Shown: piece by piece, positions 33,930 to 43,141 of the stretch
Layout: every line of letters begins with the position of its first letter
Position numbering within the stretch: the first letter of the stretch is position 1
From: Betaproteobacteria bacterium SCN2
Lineage (GTDB): Bacteria > Pseudomonadota > Gammaproteobacteria > Burkholderiales > Thiobacillaceae
Length of the DNA stretch: 64,000 nt
NCBI GenBank assembly: GCA_008923285.1
Contig: WBSG01000027.1
Span: 310,752 to 374,751 of the forward strand
Reading direction: 5' to 3'
Position numbers and translations under genes: made by a program
Notes under the pieces: model-generated
Database searches by the model: none
What the model saw: the letters and a program-made list of their open reading frames with translations, nothing else
Told to the model about the DNA's origin: nothing

Positions 33930-35110
33930 TCGAGGTGCTCCTCGCGCAGCATGTTGAACAGGAACGAGGCGAATATCGCATTCACGCCCAGCAGCATGAT
34001 GGTGGTGGCGACGAAGGCGAGATGCACGGTGTTTTCCATGTCGCCGAAGCCGCTGGCCAGCCATTCGGCCAGTAGCCAGGCGTCGGCGGCCAGCCCGGCA
34101 GCGGCGAACAGGCCGCCGATGATCAATCCGCGCTCCAGGGTGAACCAGTCCAGCATGCGCCCGAACGCGGAGCGTTGCCTGATCGGCTTGCGTCCGGCGT
34201 TGATGAGCCGCGCCAGCAGGGCGAAGCCGATGATGTTCGCGCCCAGCAGCGTGAACAGGCTGGCCAGCGCCAGGAAATGGATGCCGAAGCTGAAGCCGCC
34301 GATCTGCGCGGGGCCGGATGCCAGCGCCGCCATGCCGGCCATACCGAAAAGAAACAGCAGGCCGCCGGGGATGAGATAGAGCCAGTCCGGCGCGTAGGTG
34401 AGGATGAAGCGCAGGTGGCGCCAGCCGTCGCGGAAGGAGCGCAGGTGCGGCGGACGGTCGCGCTTGTCGGGATAGAGCCGGGTCGGAATCTCGGTGATGC
34501 GCAGGCCGGCGTGCGCCGCGCTCACCACCATCTCGGTGGCGAACTCCATGCCCGCCGTGCGCACGTTCATGCGCTCGAAGGCGTCGCGGGTGAAGGCGCG
34601 CATGCCGCAGTGGAAGTCGTTGATCGGAATCCGGTACATCACGCGCGCCAGCGTGGACAGCACGGGGTTGCCGAGGTAGCGGTGCAGCGGCGGCATGGCG
34701 CCCGGCTCGATGCCGCCCTTGAAGCGGTTGCCCATGACGAGGTCGTAGCCTTCCTCGATCTTGCGCACGAAATCGCCGAGCGCGGCCCAGTCGTAGGAGT
34801 CGTCGGCGTCGGCCATGATGACGATGCGCCCGCGCGCCGACGTGATGCCCGCCAGCAGCGCCGCGCCGTAGCCCTTGCGCGGCTCGTGCACGACGCGCGC
34901 GCCGAGCGATTCGGCAATCTCGACCGAGCGGTCGGTGGAGCCGTTGTCCGCCACCACCACTTCGCCGGCAACGCCCAGCTCGGCGAAGGCGCGCTGGATC
35001 TTTTCGATGCACAGGCCGAGGGTCTTTTCCTCGTTGAGGCAGGGCATGACGGCGGAAACCCGCAATTCCCGGCCGGACATGCTCACGATATTCGGGGCGC
35101 GCGCCTGCAT
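33926..35110 (-). CDS. Polyprenyl-phosphate glycosyltransferase (DPM1-like GT2) with membrane tail
   Basis: A 394-residue protein. The N-terminal GT2 domain has SAVMPCLNEEKTLGLCIEK, GEVVVADNGSTDRSVEIAE, IMADADDSYDW (the DxD region) and FHCGMRAFTRDAF. The C-terminal third holds four hydrophobic segments. This is the layout of dolichyl/undecaprenyl-phosphate sugar synthases that make the lipid-linked sugar used by GT-C transferases, two of which sit in the same operon. A second start is possible at 35077. Confidence 0.85.
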   Translation of the reverse strand: MQARAPNIVSMSGRELRVSAVMPCLNEEKTLGLCIEKIQRAFAELGVAGEVVVADNGSTDRSVEIAESLGARVVHEPRKGYGAALLAGITSARGRIVIMADADDSYDWAALGDFVRKIEEGYDLVMGNRFKGGIEPGAMPPLHRYLGNPVLSTLARVMYRIPINDFHCGMRAFTRDAFERMNVRTAGMEFATEMVVSAAHAGLRITEIPTRLYPDKRDRPPHLRSFRDGWRHLRFILTYAPDWLYLIPGGLLFLFGMAGMAALASGPAQIGGFSFGIHFLALASLFTLLGANIIGFALLARLINAGRKPIRQRSAFGRMLDWFTLERGLIIGGLFAAAGLAADAWLLAEWLASGFGDMENTVHLAFVATTIMLLGVNAIFASFLFNMLREEHLE

Positions 35111-35116
35111 TGCCTG

Positions 35117-36025
35117 CTACCGCTCTGCCCGCAGCCTGGCGATGTAGGACATGAATGCCTCTTCCAGCGATGCGCCCTGCGGCTGCACTTCAAGAACCTC
35201 GTGTCCGGCCTGCCTGGCGGCATCCAGCACCGCCCACAGGTTTTCATGCCCGACCAGCTGCGACCATCTGCCCTCGCCGTCGGCGGCGAAACCGGAAACG
35301 GCGGCCGCGCCCCGGGTCCGCACCAGCATCCTGCGGCCGACGTCGCCGAGCAGTTCGTCGGGCGAGCTGATGGTGCGCAACTGGCCCTGGTGGATGATGC
35401 CGAAGCGGTCGGCCAGGCGCTCGACGTCGTGCAGGATGTGCGAGCAGAAGAAGACCGTGCCGCCCTGCGCCTTGTACTCGCCGAGCACCTCGCCGACCAG
35501 GCGGCGGCCCACCGGGTCCAGGCCCGACAGCGGCTCGTCCAGCACCAGCAGCCGCGGCCTGCAGGCCAGCGCGTGGGCGAGCGCGGTGCGCTGGGTCATA
35601 CCCTTGGAGAAGGTGCGGATGCGCTTCTTCGCCACATGGGCGATGTCGAAGCGCTCGAGCCAGCGCATGCAGTGGCCGTCCAGCCCGTCGACCGGCACGC
35701 CGTGCATGCGCGCGCCGGCCCTGAGGAATTCCAGTGGCGTGAGGTAATCGTAGAGGTAGAGGTTTTCCGGCACGTAGCCGACGCCCTTGCGCGAAGCATG
35801 GTCCGCCACGCCCTTGCCGAATATTTCGATGCGTCCCGCGTCGGCCAGGCTCAGGCCCATCATGATCTTGATGGTGCTGGTCTTGCCGGCGCCGTTGGGC
35901 CCGACGAAACCGAAGGCTTCGCCCTCCGCCACCGCCAGCGACACGCCGCGCACCGCCTCGACGGTGCGAAAGCGCTTGTCGCGATAGCGCTTGTGCAGAT
36001 TTTCTATGTGGATTGCAGTGCTCAT
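35117..36025 (-). CDS. ABC transporter ATP-binding protein
   Basis: A 302-residue ATPase of the CcmA/NatA/GldA type. Walker A is [11 protein letters not shown], the signature region [16 protein letters not shown] (SKGM in place of LSGGQ), and Walker [13 protein letters not shown] with the following His in [13 protein letters not shown]-terminal extension of about 80 residues is present. It pairs with the ABC-2 permease at 36873-37676 and lies in the same operon as a Wzx flippase. Its cargo is unknown. Confidence 0.9.
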   Translation of the reverse strand: MSTAIHIENLHKRYRDKRFRTVEAVRGVSLAVAEGEAFGFVGPNGAGKTSTIKIMMGLSLADAGRIEIFGKGVADHASRKGVGYVPENLYLYDYLTPLEFLRAGARMHGVPVDGLDGHCMRWLERFDIAHVAKKRIRTFSKGMTQRTALAHALACRPRLLVLDEPLSGLDPVGRRLVGEVLGEYKAQGGTVFFCSHILHDVERLADRFGIIHQGQLRTISSPDELLGDVGRRMLVRTRGAAAVSGFAADGEGRWSQLVGHENLWAVLDAARQAGHEVLEVQPQGASLEEAFMSYIARLRAER

Positions 36026-36873
36026 CGTGGCAGCATCACCCTGTTCTTCGGTCTAAGCAGCACGGGCTGGCCCTTTTCGTCGAGGCCGTAGCCGATGCCC
36101 AGCGGGTCTTGCGGCAGGTGCTGCAGTTCGCCCGACGCAACCAGTTCGTCCAGGCTCGCCGGCGCCCGCCCGTGGCGTGCGGCGAACTTCGCAGCCGCTT
36201 CGCGCAGGTCGATCAGCCCCTGCAACCGGTCGATGCGCACCTGCAGGCTGGCTTTCAGCTTCTGGCTGCGCGAGTTCTGCTGCATGGCGCGGATCAGGTT
36301 GATCGCCAGTTGCGGGTCTTCGCCCTTTTCGCGCCAGAGCGCGGCCATCCCGATCACGCCTTCCTGCTCTTTCTGGTCGAGGCGATCCGCGACGCGCAGC
36401 AGGATTTCGGCGCCGCCGTTTGCATCGCGTTCGAAATAATAGCGGTTGAAGGCATGGAAGAACCCCGGCAGGAAATCCCAGCTGCGCGCATCCATGGCGC
36501 GCGACTCGATGAACTGGGTCGGCTCGACCAGCCCGTTCCAGGGCAGCACGGCCTGCGCGATGTAGTAGTTGTCCTCGTGCGCCGGGTTGAGCGTGGAGGC
36601 GCTCTTCTGCACTTCGGACAATACGCGCAGCGTGGTCTGGTCCTGTTCGTTGATGGTCAGCACCAGGGCGCGGAACGTCTCGATGTTGGCGGCCAGGTAG
36701 CGGTCGCCCATGGCCAGGAACACCTGCAGTTCCGGCGGCAGTGCGACTTCCAGGGTTTCGGGACCCAGGTCGACCGGCGTCTTGTTGACCTGGACGATGC
36801 CGGCCGCATACACCAGCAGCGCCACGCCGGCAGCCAGGACGATGCGCAGGGAGGAAGCGAAGCGCACGCCCAT
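36022..36873 (-). CDS. Membrane-anchored protein of unknown function in ABC operon
   Basis: A 283-residue protein with one N-terminal membrane anchor (about 8-27) and a helical soluble domain. I do not recognise the family. Segments such as FHAFNRYYFERDANGGAEIL and repeated Ala-rich helices suggest a TPR-like solenoid. The start is ATG 36873, overlapping the permease stop (ATGA); a GTG at 36903 is an alternative. It overlaps the ATPase gene by 4 bp. Translation coupling to both ABC genes suggests a subunit or accessory of that exporter. Confidence 0.65.
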   Translation of the reverse strand: MGVRFASSLRIVLAAGVALLVYAAGIVQVNKTPVDLGPETLEVALPPELQVFLAMGDRYLAANIETFRALVLTINEQDQTTLRVLSEVQKSASTLNPAHEDNYYIAQAVLPWNGLVEPTQFIESRAMDARSWDFLPGFFHAFNRYYFERDANGGAEILLRVADRLDQKEQEGVIGMAALWREKGEDPQLAINLIRAMQQNSRSQKLKASLQVRIDRLQGLIDLREAAAKFAARHGRAPASLDELVASGELQHLPQDPLGIGYGLDEKGQPVLLRPKNRVMLPR

Positions 36874-37676
36874 CAGTTGAACTGGCGCCGACGGAACAGC
36901 CACACGGACAGCGCCAGCATCAGGCCGATGTAGCCCAGCGCCATGAGGAATACGCCCGCCAGGAAGCCCGTGTCCGGCTGGTGCGCGTAAAGCGGGTAGT
37001 AACGGATATCGAGGCGCGAGAGGTCGGGCAGCGTCCAGCGCAGCACCTCGAACACCGGCATGAGCGAACTCTTGAGCGCTTCGTCCTTGCCGCCCATTTG
37101 CGTCAGATATTCCATGGCCGGACCGAGGCTGCGCGCGGCGACGGCGAAGGCCAGGCCCACCAGCAGGGGCAGGAAGGGCGTGGACGACAGCACGGCGATC
37201 AACATGCCGAAGCTGGCCACCACGGCCAGGTCCAGCACCAGCGCCGCCAGCGCCAGCAGGAAGGGGCCCTTCAGGCTGACGGGATTGCCCTGGTCGTAGT
37301 TGAGCCCCGACAGCAGGGTGGTGGCCGCGAGCAGCGCGCCCAGCAGGGCGATGACCAGCACGGTCAGCACCAGCAGGCCCAGGTAGCGGCCGAACAGAAA
37401 ATGGCTGCGCGGCAGCGGATAGGTCAGGCTGACGAAGATCGTGCGCCGCTCGATCTCGCGGCCGACGAATTCGTAGGCCCAGAACAGCACCAGGATGAGG
37501 CCGACGGCGCGCACGAAGGAGAAGCCGACGTCGAGCGTCACCGTCGCCGGCTGGCGCGGCGAGAAGGTGCCGGCCAGGTAGGCCGCGCCCATCATCAGCA
37601 CGCCGATGGCCAGCAGGCTTTGCAGGACGTGGCTGCGCAGGCCGGACCGCAGGGTGATCAGAAAATGCTGGTACAT
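36873..37676 (-). CDS. ABC-2 type transporter permease
   Basis: A 267-residue membrane protein with six predicted helices of the ABC-2/NatB/GldF kind (FVGREIERRTIFVSLTYPLP, FLFGRYLGLLVLTVLV). It belongs with the ATPase gene two positions downstream. It starts 17 bp after the GT-C-like gene. Confidence 0.85.
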   Translation of the reverse strand: MYQHFLITLRSGLRSHVLQSLLAIGVLMMGAAYLAGTFSPRQPATVTLDVGFSFVRAVGLILVLFWAYEFVGREIERRTIFVSLTYPLPRSHFLFGRYLGLLVLTVLVIALLGALLAATTLLSGLNYDQGNPVSLKGPFLLALAALVLDLAVVASFGMLIAVLSSTPFLPLLVGLAFAVAARSLGPAMEYLTQMGGKDEALKSSLMPVFEVLRWTLPDLSRLDIRYYPLYAHQPDTGFLAGVFLMALGYIGLMLALSVWLFRRRQFN

Positions 37677-37693
37677 GGTCTCGTTCCGCTCAA

Positions 37694-39583
37694 TCAGTTC
37701 TTGCGCAAGGTTTCACAGGCGTAAAGATACACGCCGCCGGAAAAAAACGGCGCATGCCACGCGGCCAGCGCATGGGGTTCGTGGCGCTTGTCCAGAATCA
37801 CGTAGTCTAGCCCAGGATCGGCGCAGGCCCGCCGCAGGGCCGGCAGCGTGCCCGGCACGATGTCCGAGAGCGCATCCGTCTGCCGGCGCAGCATCTCTTC
37901 GCGCGTCGGGAACTTCATCCTCGCCAGCGAGCCGGCCAGGGGATAGACGTTCTGGTAGCGCCGGTAGATTTCCATCGCCAGCGGACGCGAGAATATCAGC
38001 CCGGCCGATTGCTGGCGCGAAAAATAGCTCGACCTGCCCAGCAGCAGCCAGGTCTGCTCCCATCCGCCCAGCCAGTACACCGTGGCATCGACGGGAATGT
38101 GGCGGTTGAAAGGCGTCTGCTGCCACAGGCTGCCGCCTTCGAGCAGCTTCAGCTGCGGGCTGCGCGCATCCCAGCTCCTGCCGTAGCCGAGGAACAGCAC
38201 GCCGGCCAGCAGGAGCCCGAGCGCGGCCGGCCGTTTCCACTGCCACGCCAGCCAGGCCAGCAGGGCAATCGCCAGGGTCAGGGCCGACTCGCCGGCATTG
38301 AGCGCATCGCGCCAGACGAATACGGTGCGCGCAGCATTGAGTTCGCTGCCCGGCAGCACGGCGAGATAGGCGGTGCTCGCGCCCACGGCCACCCAGACCA
38401 GCCCCAGGGCGACCGCCGCGGCCAGCGCTGCTTCCAGCACGCGTTCGGCGACGCGGCCCATATGCGCGCGCTGCCAGTACAACAGGGCCACCAGCAGCAG
38501 GATCAGGCTGCCGCTGTAGTCGCGCAGGAACCAGGCCGCCCACAGCCCGAGCACGACGAAGCGGGCGGGCCGCCACAACTGCACCGAGACGATGGCGACC
38601 GCCGCCCAGCCGAACACGTACATCAGCCAGAGCGTGCGCCAGGTCTGCATCTGCAGCACCAGCACGCTGTGCAGCCAGTCGCCGAAGACGAGCGCGACCA
38701 GCCAGCCGGCAAGGCCGGTCGCGCAGGCCGCCAGGAACAGGCGCCGCTGCCAGGTTTCGCCGGCCAGCCAGGCCGCCCACAGCAGGGCGGCTGCATGGAA
38801 GCCGAGGGTGTTGTAATTTCGCGCGACCCACTCTGACGGAAACAGGAAATAGCTGGTGCGCTTGTGCAGCAGGTCGAACCACTGCGCATCCATGGCCTGC
38901 AACAGCCGCCCGAACATGGGCGCCTCGAACAGCGCCAGCGCGCAGGCCGCCAGCGCGCCGGCAAGCACGCCCCAGGCCCACTGCCGGGTGAAGCGCAGTT
39001 CGTAGAAGAACACGAGCATCGCACCGGCGAGGGCCATGATCGGATGCATGGCCATGCCCGCGAGCCAGCAGGCCAGCGCCAGCCAGCGCCGCTGTTGCAG
39101 CCACAGCGCGCAGGCCAGCAGGGTCAACGCGTTGGCCCACAGCCGCGGCACGGCGAACGGCTCGGCGACCTCGAAAATCTCGCTGCCGCCGTATTTGATC
39201 GGCATGACCGCGAGCAGGAACAGGAACAGCCAGCGCGCGCCGCCCTGCCAGATCGAGGACAGCCGCCACGCGGCGAAGCACCACGCCAGCGCGCCAGACA
39301 AGGTGAGCAGCAAGGCCGCCTGGCCGAGTCCCGTGCCTTGTGCCAGGCCGGCGTAGAAAAAACTGTACAGCGTGTAGTCGTCCTGCGAGCCGAACAGGAA
39401 ATAGACATCCCGCGCGAAATGCTCGGGATGGAGGTGCTTCAGCGCCTGCAGCGCATACAGCACGGCATCGTGGCGGATGCCTTCATAAGGATGATGCAGC
39501 AGCCACAGCAGCACGAACAGGGCGAACAGCAACGGGCCGCGCCATTGCCCGGCCTTCAAGCGGTCCATACCCAAGCTGCCCAT
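37694..39583 (-). CDS. Large multi-spanning membrane protein, probable GT-C glycosyltransferase
   Basis: A 629-residue protein with about 13 membrane helices followed by a soluble tail of about 130 residues. An early outside loop carries HPYEGIRHDAVLYALQALKH, with acidic/His residues that could be the catalytic site of a lipid-sugar-dependent transferase. No exact family is recognised. It is the first gene of the minus-strand glycan operon and lies next to the pilin genes, so glycosylation of a surface polymer or protein is possible. That is inference. Confidence 0.6.
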   Translation of the reverse strand: MGSLGMDRLKAGQWRGPLLFALFVLLWLLHHPYEGIRHDAVLYALQALKHLHPEHFARDVYFLFGSQDDYTLYSFFYAGLAQGTGLGQAALLLTLSGALAWCFAAWRLSSIWQGGARWLFLFLLAVMPIKYGGSEIFEVAEPFAVPRLWANALTLLACALWLQQRRWLALACWLAGMAMHPIMALAGAMLVFFYELRFTRQWAWGVLAGALAACALALFEAPMFGRLLQAMDAQWFDLLHKRTSYFLFPSEWVARNYNTLGFHAAALLWAAWLAGETWQRRLFLAACATGLAGWLVALVFGDWLHSVLVLQMQTWRTLWLMYVFGWAAVAIVSVQLWRPARFVVLGLWAAWFLRDYSGSLILLLVALLYWQRAHMGRVAERVLEAALAAAVALGLVWVAVGASTAYLAVLPGSELNAARTVFVWRDALNAGESALTLAIALLAWLAWQWKRPAALGLLLAGVLFLGYGRSWDARSPQLKLLEGGSLWQQTPFNRHIPVDATVYWLGGWEQTWLLLGRSSYFSRQQSAGLIFSRPLAMEIYRRYQNVYPLAGSLARMKFPTREEMLRRQTDALSDIVPGTLPALRRACADPGLDYVILDKRHEPHALAAWHAPFFSGGVYLYACETLRKN

Positions 39584-39611
39584 GCGTTCACACCCAGCGA
39601 GTTCTCCCCAT

Positions 39612-39638
39612 AAAAAACCCCTCCACGAGGGAGGGGTT
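39612..39638 (-). terminator. Intrinsic terminator downstream of the pilin/secreted-protein genes
   Basis: A perfect 9-bp stem AACCCCTCC / GGAGGGGTT with a 5-base loop. On the minus strand it is followed by a run of six T (39612-39617 read in reverse). It ends transcription from the pilin cluster 29 bp before the first glycan-operon gene. Confidence 0.85.
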
Positions 39639-39659
39639 CTGCGTCAGGCCGCAGTGCGA

Positions 39660-40016
39660 TCAGGTCGAACCGCCACCGCTCGGGCAACCGGAAGTGGTGT
39701 CGCTGAGGTTGTCGACATAGCCGGTCGAAGTGTTGACTTCGGTGGTGCCGCAGGCGCGGACGCCGCCGCCTTCGGTGGTGCCGCCGTAGACGTACTTGCC
39801 CTTGGTGCTGCCGGTCTGCACGGCCCCTGCCGTGGTGCTGCAGAAATAGGAAGCGCCGACGTTGGCGGAGGTGTTGAAGGTGAACGACGTGGCCACCATC
39901 GGGCAAGCGGCATTGTCAATTGGCGTCGCATCACCTGTGGTCGTAGGGGCGATCGTGCCGCTGACGGCAGCGCCGGAAAGAACGGACATCAGCGCAAACA
40001 AAGCGATTTTTTTCAT
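39660..40016 (-). CDS. Small secreted four-cysteine protein next to short pilins
   Basis: A 118-residue protein with a clear signal peptide (MKKIALFALMSVLSGAAVSG) and a Gly/Ser/Thr-rich mature part of about 98 residues. Four cysteines (NAACPM, SYFCST, VRACGT, SGCPSG) could form two disulfides. It begins 16 bp after the short pilin stop and is the last gene before a strong terminator. Size and position recall the split pilin arrangement of Geobacter, where a separate globular protein follows a short pilin. I do not recognise a domain, so this is analogy only. Confidence 0.6.
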   Translation of the reverse strand: MKKIALFALMSVLSGAAVSGTIAPTTTGDATPIDNAACPMVATSFTFNTSANVGASYFCSTTAGAVQTGSTKGKYVYGGTTEGGGVRACGTTEVNTSTGYVDNLSDTTSGCPSGGGST

Positions 40017-40032
40017 GGTCAGGGCTCCCTTA

Positions 40033-40212
40033 TCAGTTGCTGTTGGCAGACACGGCAGTCAGGAAGTTGCGGGCGTCAGCCTGCGCAGCCTTGTCCTGGC
40101 CTTTTTTCTGGTATTCGGTGAACTGGGGGATGGCGATGGCGGCGAGGATGCCGATAATGGCCACCACGATCATCAGTTCGATCAGGGTAAAACCTTTTTG
40201 CAGAGATTTCAT
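40033..40212 (-). CDS. Very short type IV pilin (pilin 1)
   Basis: A 59-residue prepilin with leader MKSLQKG and mature [20 protein letters not shown], followed by [19 protein letters not shown] and a tail ending at residue 52 of the mature form. Glu5 is present; mature aromatics are Phe1, Phe24, Tyr27 and Phe43. The C-terminal globular domain of ordinary pilins is absent. ATG 40212 follows GGAG at seven bases; the frame extends to 40245 without need. A sigma-54-type promoter lies about 75 bp upstream. It is probably secreted and assembled by type IV pilus machinery encoded elsewhere. Confidence 0.85.
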   Translation of the reverse strand: MKSLQKGFTLIELMIVVAIIGILAAIAIPQFTEYQKKGQDKAAQADARNFLTAVSANSN

Positions 40213-40286
40213 GGACGTCTCCAGTGTGTTAACAAAATCAATCAAGACAGGGCCGGCACAGGTCAGAGGCCTTGCAGGCTATTACG

Positions 40287-40303
40287 AGCAGTTAGCGTGC
40301 CAA
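40287..40303 (-). promoter_or_regulatory. Sigma-54 (RpoN) promoter for pilin 1
   Basis: On the minus strand TTGGCACGCTAACTGCT matches YTGGCACGrNNNTTGCW with two mismatches, including a perfect -24 TGGCACG and GC at -12. It lies 75 bp upstream of the pilin 1 ATG, oriented toward it. RpoN control through PilSR is typical of type IV pilin genes. Confidence 0.7.
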
Positions 40304-40422
40304 CTTTAGCCACCTTAACACTTTTTTTCACAAAGCCGCATGAAAGCTTGATGTCAGGCGCGTTTCCCGCAGTGGTCCGAATGCACAAGCTGCCGAAAAA
40401 CGTCAGCAGCTGCCGCTATCGG

Positions 40423-40599
40423 TCACTGGGAATTGGCAACGACTGCGGACAGGAAATTGCGTGCGTCGGACTGCGCCGACTTGTCTTGTCCCCTGGCCAC
40501 GTATTGCGTGTAGGACGGAATCGCCACCGCCGCCAGAATGCCGATGATCGCCACGACGATCATCAGTTCGATCAAGGTAAAGCCTGTTTGCCTGAACAT
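40423..40599 (-). CDS. Very short type IV pilin (pilin 2)
   Basis: A 58-residue prepilin with leader MFRQTG and mature [20 protein letters not shown], then [19 protein letters not shown] and a short end. The mature form is 52 residues, the same as pilin 1, with Phe1, Tyr24, Tyr27 and Phe43. ATG 40599 follows GGAGG at eight bases; the frame runs to 40734 but that leader is not pilin-like. It lies upstream of pilin 1 on the same strand with a 210-bp gap. The two are clear paralogues, differing mostly in residues 23-38. Confidence 0.85.
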   Translation of the reverse strand: MFRQTGFTLIELMIVVAIIGILAAVAIPSYTQYVARGQDKSAQSDARNFLSAVVANSQ

Positions 40600-40834
40600 C
40601 CCCGAATCCTCCAGAATTGGCCAGCATGTCCGTAAGCCCAAAACGGGACCGCTCTTTGCCACACCATTGACATATATCTGCCGCCGATCTGATTTACGCG
40701 GCACGCTGGTTCCCGTTACACGGCAAAATGCCACGATTCAAACTAATGAGCAAATCCCATACCAACTTGTTGAAGATCGAGAAACACCCTGGCCGGTCAG
40801 CCCGTACCGGTTTTCGGCCTGGCCGCTGCGCAGG

Positions 40835-41269
40835 ATGAGGCTGCCCGCCCGTCTGCCCGGAACCGAATTCGGCCGCTACCTGCTGGTCGGCGGGGTGGCC
40901 TTCGTCGCCGACTTCCTCGCATTGTGGGCGCTGGTCTCGCTGGCCGGCCTGCACTATCTGCCCGCCACGGCGCTGGCCTTCGTGCTGGGGGTGTGGGTCA
41001 ATTACCGGCTGTCGATCCGCTGGGTGTTCATCTATCGCGCCATCAGGCTGAGCAGTGTCGAATTTGTCATCTTCCTGACGGTCGGCATTGTCGGGCTGGG
41101 CGTGAGCCTGGGCGCCATGTCGCTGTTCGCCGGCTGGCTCGGCATGCACTACCTGCTGGCCAAGGCCTTGGCCACGATGCTGACCTTGCTGGTAAATTTC
41201 GGCGGACGCAAGCTGCTGCTGTTCACCCGCTGGAACGACACACCCGCAGCCGTTTCCGAAGAACCCTGA
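40835..41269 (+). CDS. GtrA-family membrane protein
   Basis: A 144-residue protein with four membrane helices. GtrA-type features are the N-terminal [20 protein letters not shown] and the C-terminal [11 protein letters not shown]. Family members are thought to move polyprenyl-linked sugars across the membrane. The start chosen is ATG 40835, although the ribosome-binding site (CAGG adjacent) is poor; the open frame extends back through the pilin 2 region. It is followed 17 bp later by the FAD oxidoreductase. Confidence 0.8.
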   Translation: MRLPARLPGTEFGRYLLVGGVAFVADFLALWALVSLAGLHYLPATALAFVLGVWVNYRLSIRWVFIYRAIRLSSVEFVIFLTVGIVGLGVSLGAMSLFAGWLGMHYLLAKALATMLTLLVNFGGRKLLLFTRWNDTPAAVSEEP

Positions 41270-41286
41270 AAAAACCTTACCGGCCA

Positions 41287-42870
41287 ATGAACTCCCAAGA
41301 CAGAAAAACCGCCGTGATCATCGGCGCCGGCCCGGCCGGACTGACCGCCGCCCTCGAACTGCTGCGCCGCAGCAATGTGCATCCGATCATCCTCGAAGCC
41401 GACGACTGCGTGGGCGGCATTTCGCGCACGGTCAACTACAAGGGCAACCGCATCGACATCGGCGGCCACCGCTTTTTCTCCAAATCGGACTGGGTCATGG
41501 ACTGGTGGCGCGAGATCCTGCCGGTCGAGGCCGAGACGGGGCAGCCGCTGGCGATCTCCTACCAGAACCAGACCCGCACGGTGACCGGCGACGGCAGCCG
41601 CGGCGACCAGGTGCTGATGGTGCGCGGGCGGCTGTCGCGCATCTACTATTTGCGCAAGTTCTTCGACTATCCGCTCAAGCTCACGCCGGCGACGCTGGCC
41701 AACCTCGGCATCGTGCGCGTCATCCGCGTCGGCAGCAGCTACGTGTGGGCGCGGCTGTTCCCGCGCAAGCCGGAGAAGAGCCTCGAGGATTTCCTCGTCA
41801 ACCGCTTCGGCCGCCAGCTCTACCTGACCTTCTTCAAGGACTACACGGAAAAGGTGTGGGGCGTGCCCTGCCAGGAAATCAGCGCCGAATGGGGCGCCCA
41901 GCGCATCAAGGGCCTGAGCATCAGCAAGGCGGTGATGCACGCGCTCGGCAAGCTGTTCAAGGGCAAGGGCGATGTCGGGCAGAAGAACACCAACACCTCG
42001 CTCATCGAGCAGTTCCTCTATCCCAGGTTCGGCCCCGGCCAGATGTGGGAAGCCGTGGCCGAACAGGTGCAGGCGAAAGGCGGCGAGTTGCATTACCGCC
42101 ACCAGGTGCGCGGGCTGAACCTGGCAAACGGCGAAATCCGCTCGGTGCGCGCGCACGATCTCGCCAGCGGCCGCGACATCGACGTCGCCTGCGACTACGT
42201 GATTTCCACCATGCCGGTGCGCGACCTGGTGCGCGGCATGGGCGACGCGGTGCCGGCCGAAGTGCGCGAGGTCGCGCTCAAGCTGCCCTATCGCGACTTC
42301 ATCACCGTCGGCCTGCTGGTCGACAGGATGCGGCCCAACCCGCAGTCGCGCTCGACCCAGCCCAACCACATGCCGCCGGACAACTGGATCTACATCCAGG
42401 AGTCGGACGTCAAGGTCGGCCGCCTGCAGATTTTCAACAACTGGAGCCCCGGCATGGTGGCCGATGCCAACCAGATATGGATGGGGCTGGAATATTTCTG
42501 CAACGAGGGCGACGCGCTCTGGGAAATGAGCGATGCCGCCCTGCAACAACTGGCGCGCGAGGAAATGGCGAGGATGAACCTGATCGATCCCGCGGACGTG
42601 AGGGACAGCATCGTGATCCGCATGCCCAAGGCCTATCCGGCCTATTTCGGAGCTTACGAGAAGTTCGACGTGGTGAAGGGGTTTCTGGACGGCATCGGCA
42701 ACCTGTTCCCGGTCGGCCGCAATGGCATGCACCGCTACAACAACCAGGACCACTCCATGCTGACCGCCAGGCTGGCCGTGGACAACATCATCGCCGGCAT
42801 CACCGACAAGTCCAACATCTGGCAGGTGAACATCGACGACGACTACCACGAGGAAAAGAAGCCGGCCTGA
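41287..42870 (+). CDS. FAD-dependent oxidoreductase (amine oxidase/UDP-galactopyranose mutase-like)
   Basis: A 527-residue flavoprotein. It has the FAD motif [38 protein letters not shown] and the C-terminal GLFPVG-type region ([19 protein letters not shown]). The GGHRFF segment is shared with UDP-galactopyranose mutases and related enzymes of surface glycan synthesis. Its partner gtrA suggests sugar modification. The exact substrate is unknown. It ends about 50 bp before the left end of the integrative element. Confidence 0.8.
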   Translation: MNSQDRKTAVIIGAGPAGLTAALELLRRSNVHPIILEADDCVGGISRTVNYKGNRIDIGGHRFFSKSDWVMDWWREILPVEAETGQPLAISYQNQTRTVTGDGSRGDQVLMVRGRLSRIYYLRKFFDYPLKLTPATLANLGIVRVIRVGSSYVWARLFPRKPEKSLEDFLVNRFGRQLYLTFFKDYTEKVWGVPCQEISAEWGAQRIKGLSISKAVMHALGKLFKGKGDVGQKNTNTSLIEQFLYPRFGPGQMWEAVAEQVQAKGGELHYRHQVRGLNLANGEIRSVRAHDLASGRDIDVACDYVISTMPVRDLVRGMGDAVPAEVREVALKLPYRDFITVGLLVDRMRPNPQSRSTQPNHMPPDNWIYIQESDVKVGRLQIFNNWSPGMVADANQIWMGLEYFCNEGDALWEMSDAALQQLAREEMARMNLIDPADVRDSIVIRMPKAYPAYFGAYEKFDVVKGFLDGIGNLFPVGRNGMHRYNNQDHSMLTARLAVDNIIAGITDKSNIWQVNIDDDYHEEKKPA

Positions 42871-42892
42871 GTTCGCCGGCCACGCAATGAAA

Positions 42893-42918
42893 AACGGCCT
42901 GCATTGCTGCAGGCCGTT
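42893..42918 (-). terminator. Original tRNA-Lys terminator, left of the integrative element
   Basis: An 11-bp perfect stem AACGGCCTGCA / TGCAGGCCGTT with a 4-base loop; on the minus strand it is followed by TTTTCATT. It adjoins the left copy of the tRNA 3' end, so before insertion it ended the tRNA-Lys transcript. It may also end the oxidoreductase transcript coming from the left. Confidence 0.75.
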
Positions 42919-42922
42919 CGCA

Positions 42923-42969
42923 TTTGGTGGGTCGGGCGAGATTCGAACTCGCGACCAACGGATTAAAAG
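42923..42969. repeat. attL: partial tRNA-Lys 3' end, 47-bp direct repeat
   Basis: A 47-bp sequence identical to 47351-47397, covering the 3' part of tRNA-Lys from the CCA end up to the anticodon (TTAAAAG). It breaks off inside the anticodon stem, so it is a remnant and not a second tRNA. It marks the left boundary of the integrated element. Confidence 0.93.
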
Positions 42970-43141
42970 GCAACGGCATTTATCTTAGTGGCTTAAAAAT
43001 CAACATCTTGCATCACCTGCTTTTTTGAAATAAAGCCCTACGATATGCCCAAAAATATCATTACGACTAATAGCAGTTACGTTATGGCTACGCCCCCCAG
43101 AACCCACCATCTCACGACAAAAATTAGGGTATTCTTGCAGA

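Noticed and set aside
40033-40599. Claim that the short pilins are conductive
   Set aside because: Shared aromatic positions are not evidence of conductivity, and the role of short pilins in nanowires is disputed; only the unusual size and arrangement are reported.
42923-42969. Second tRNA-Lys gene
   Set aside because: Only the 3' part is present and it ends in the anticodon stem; it is an att remnant.
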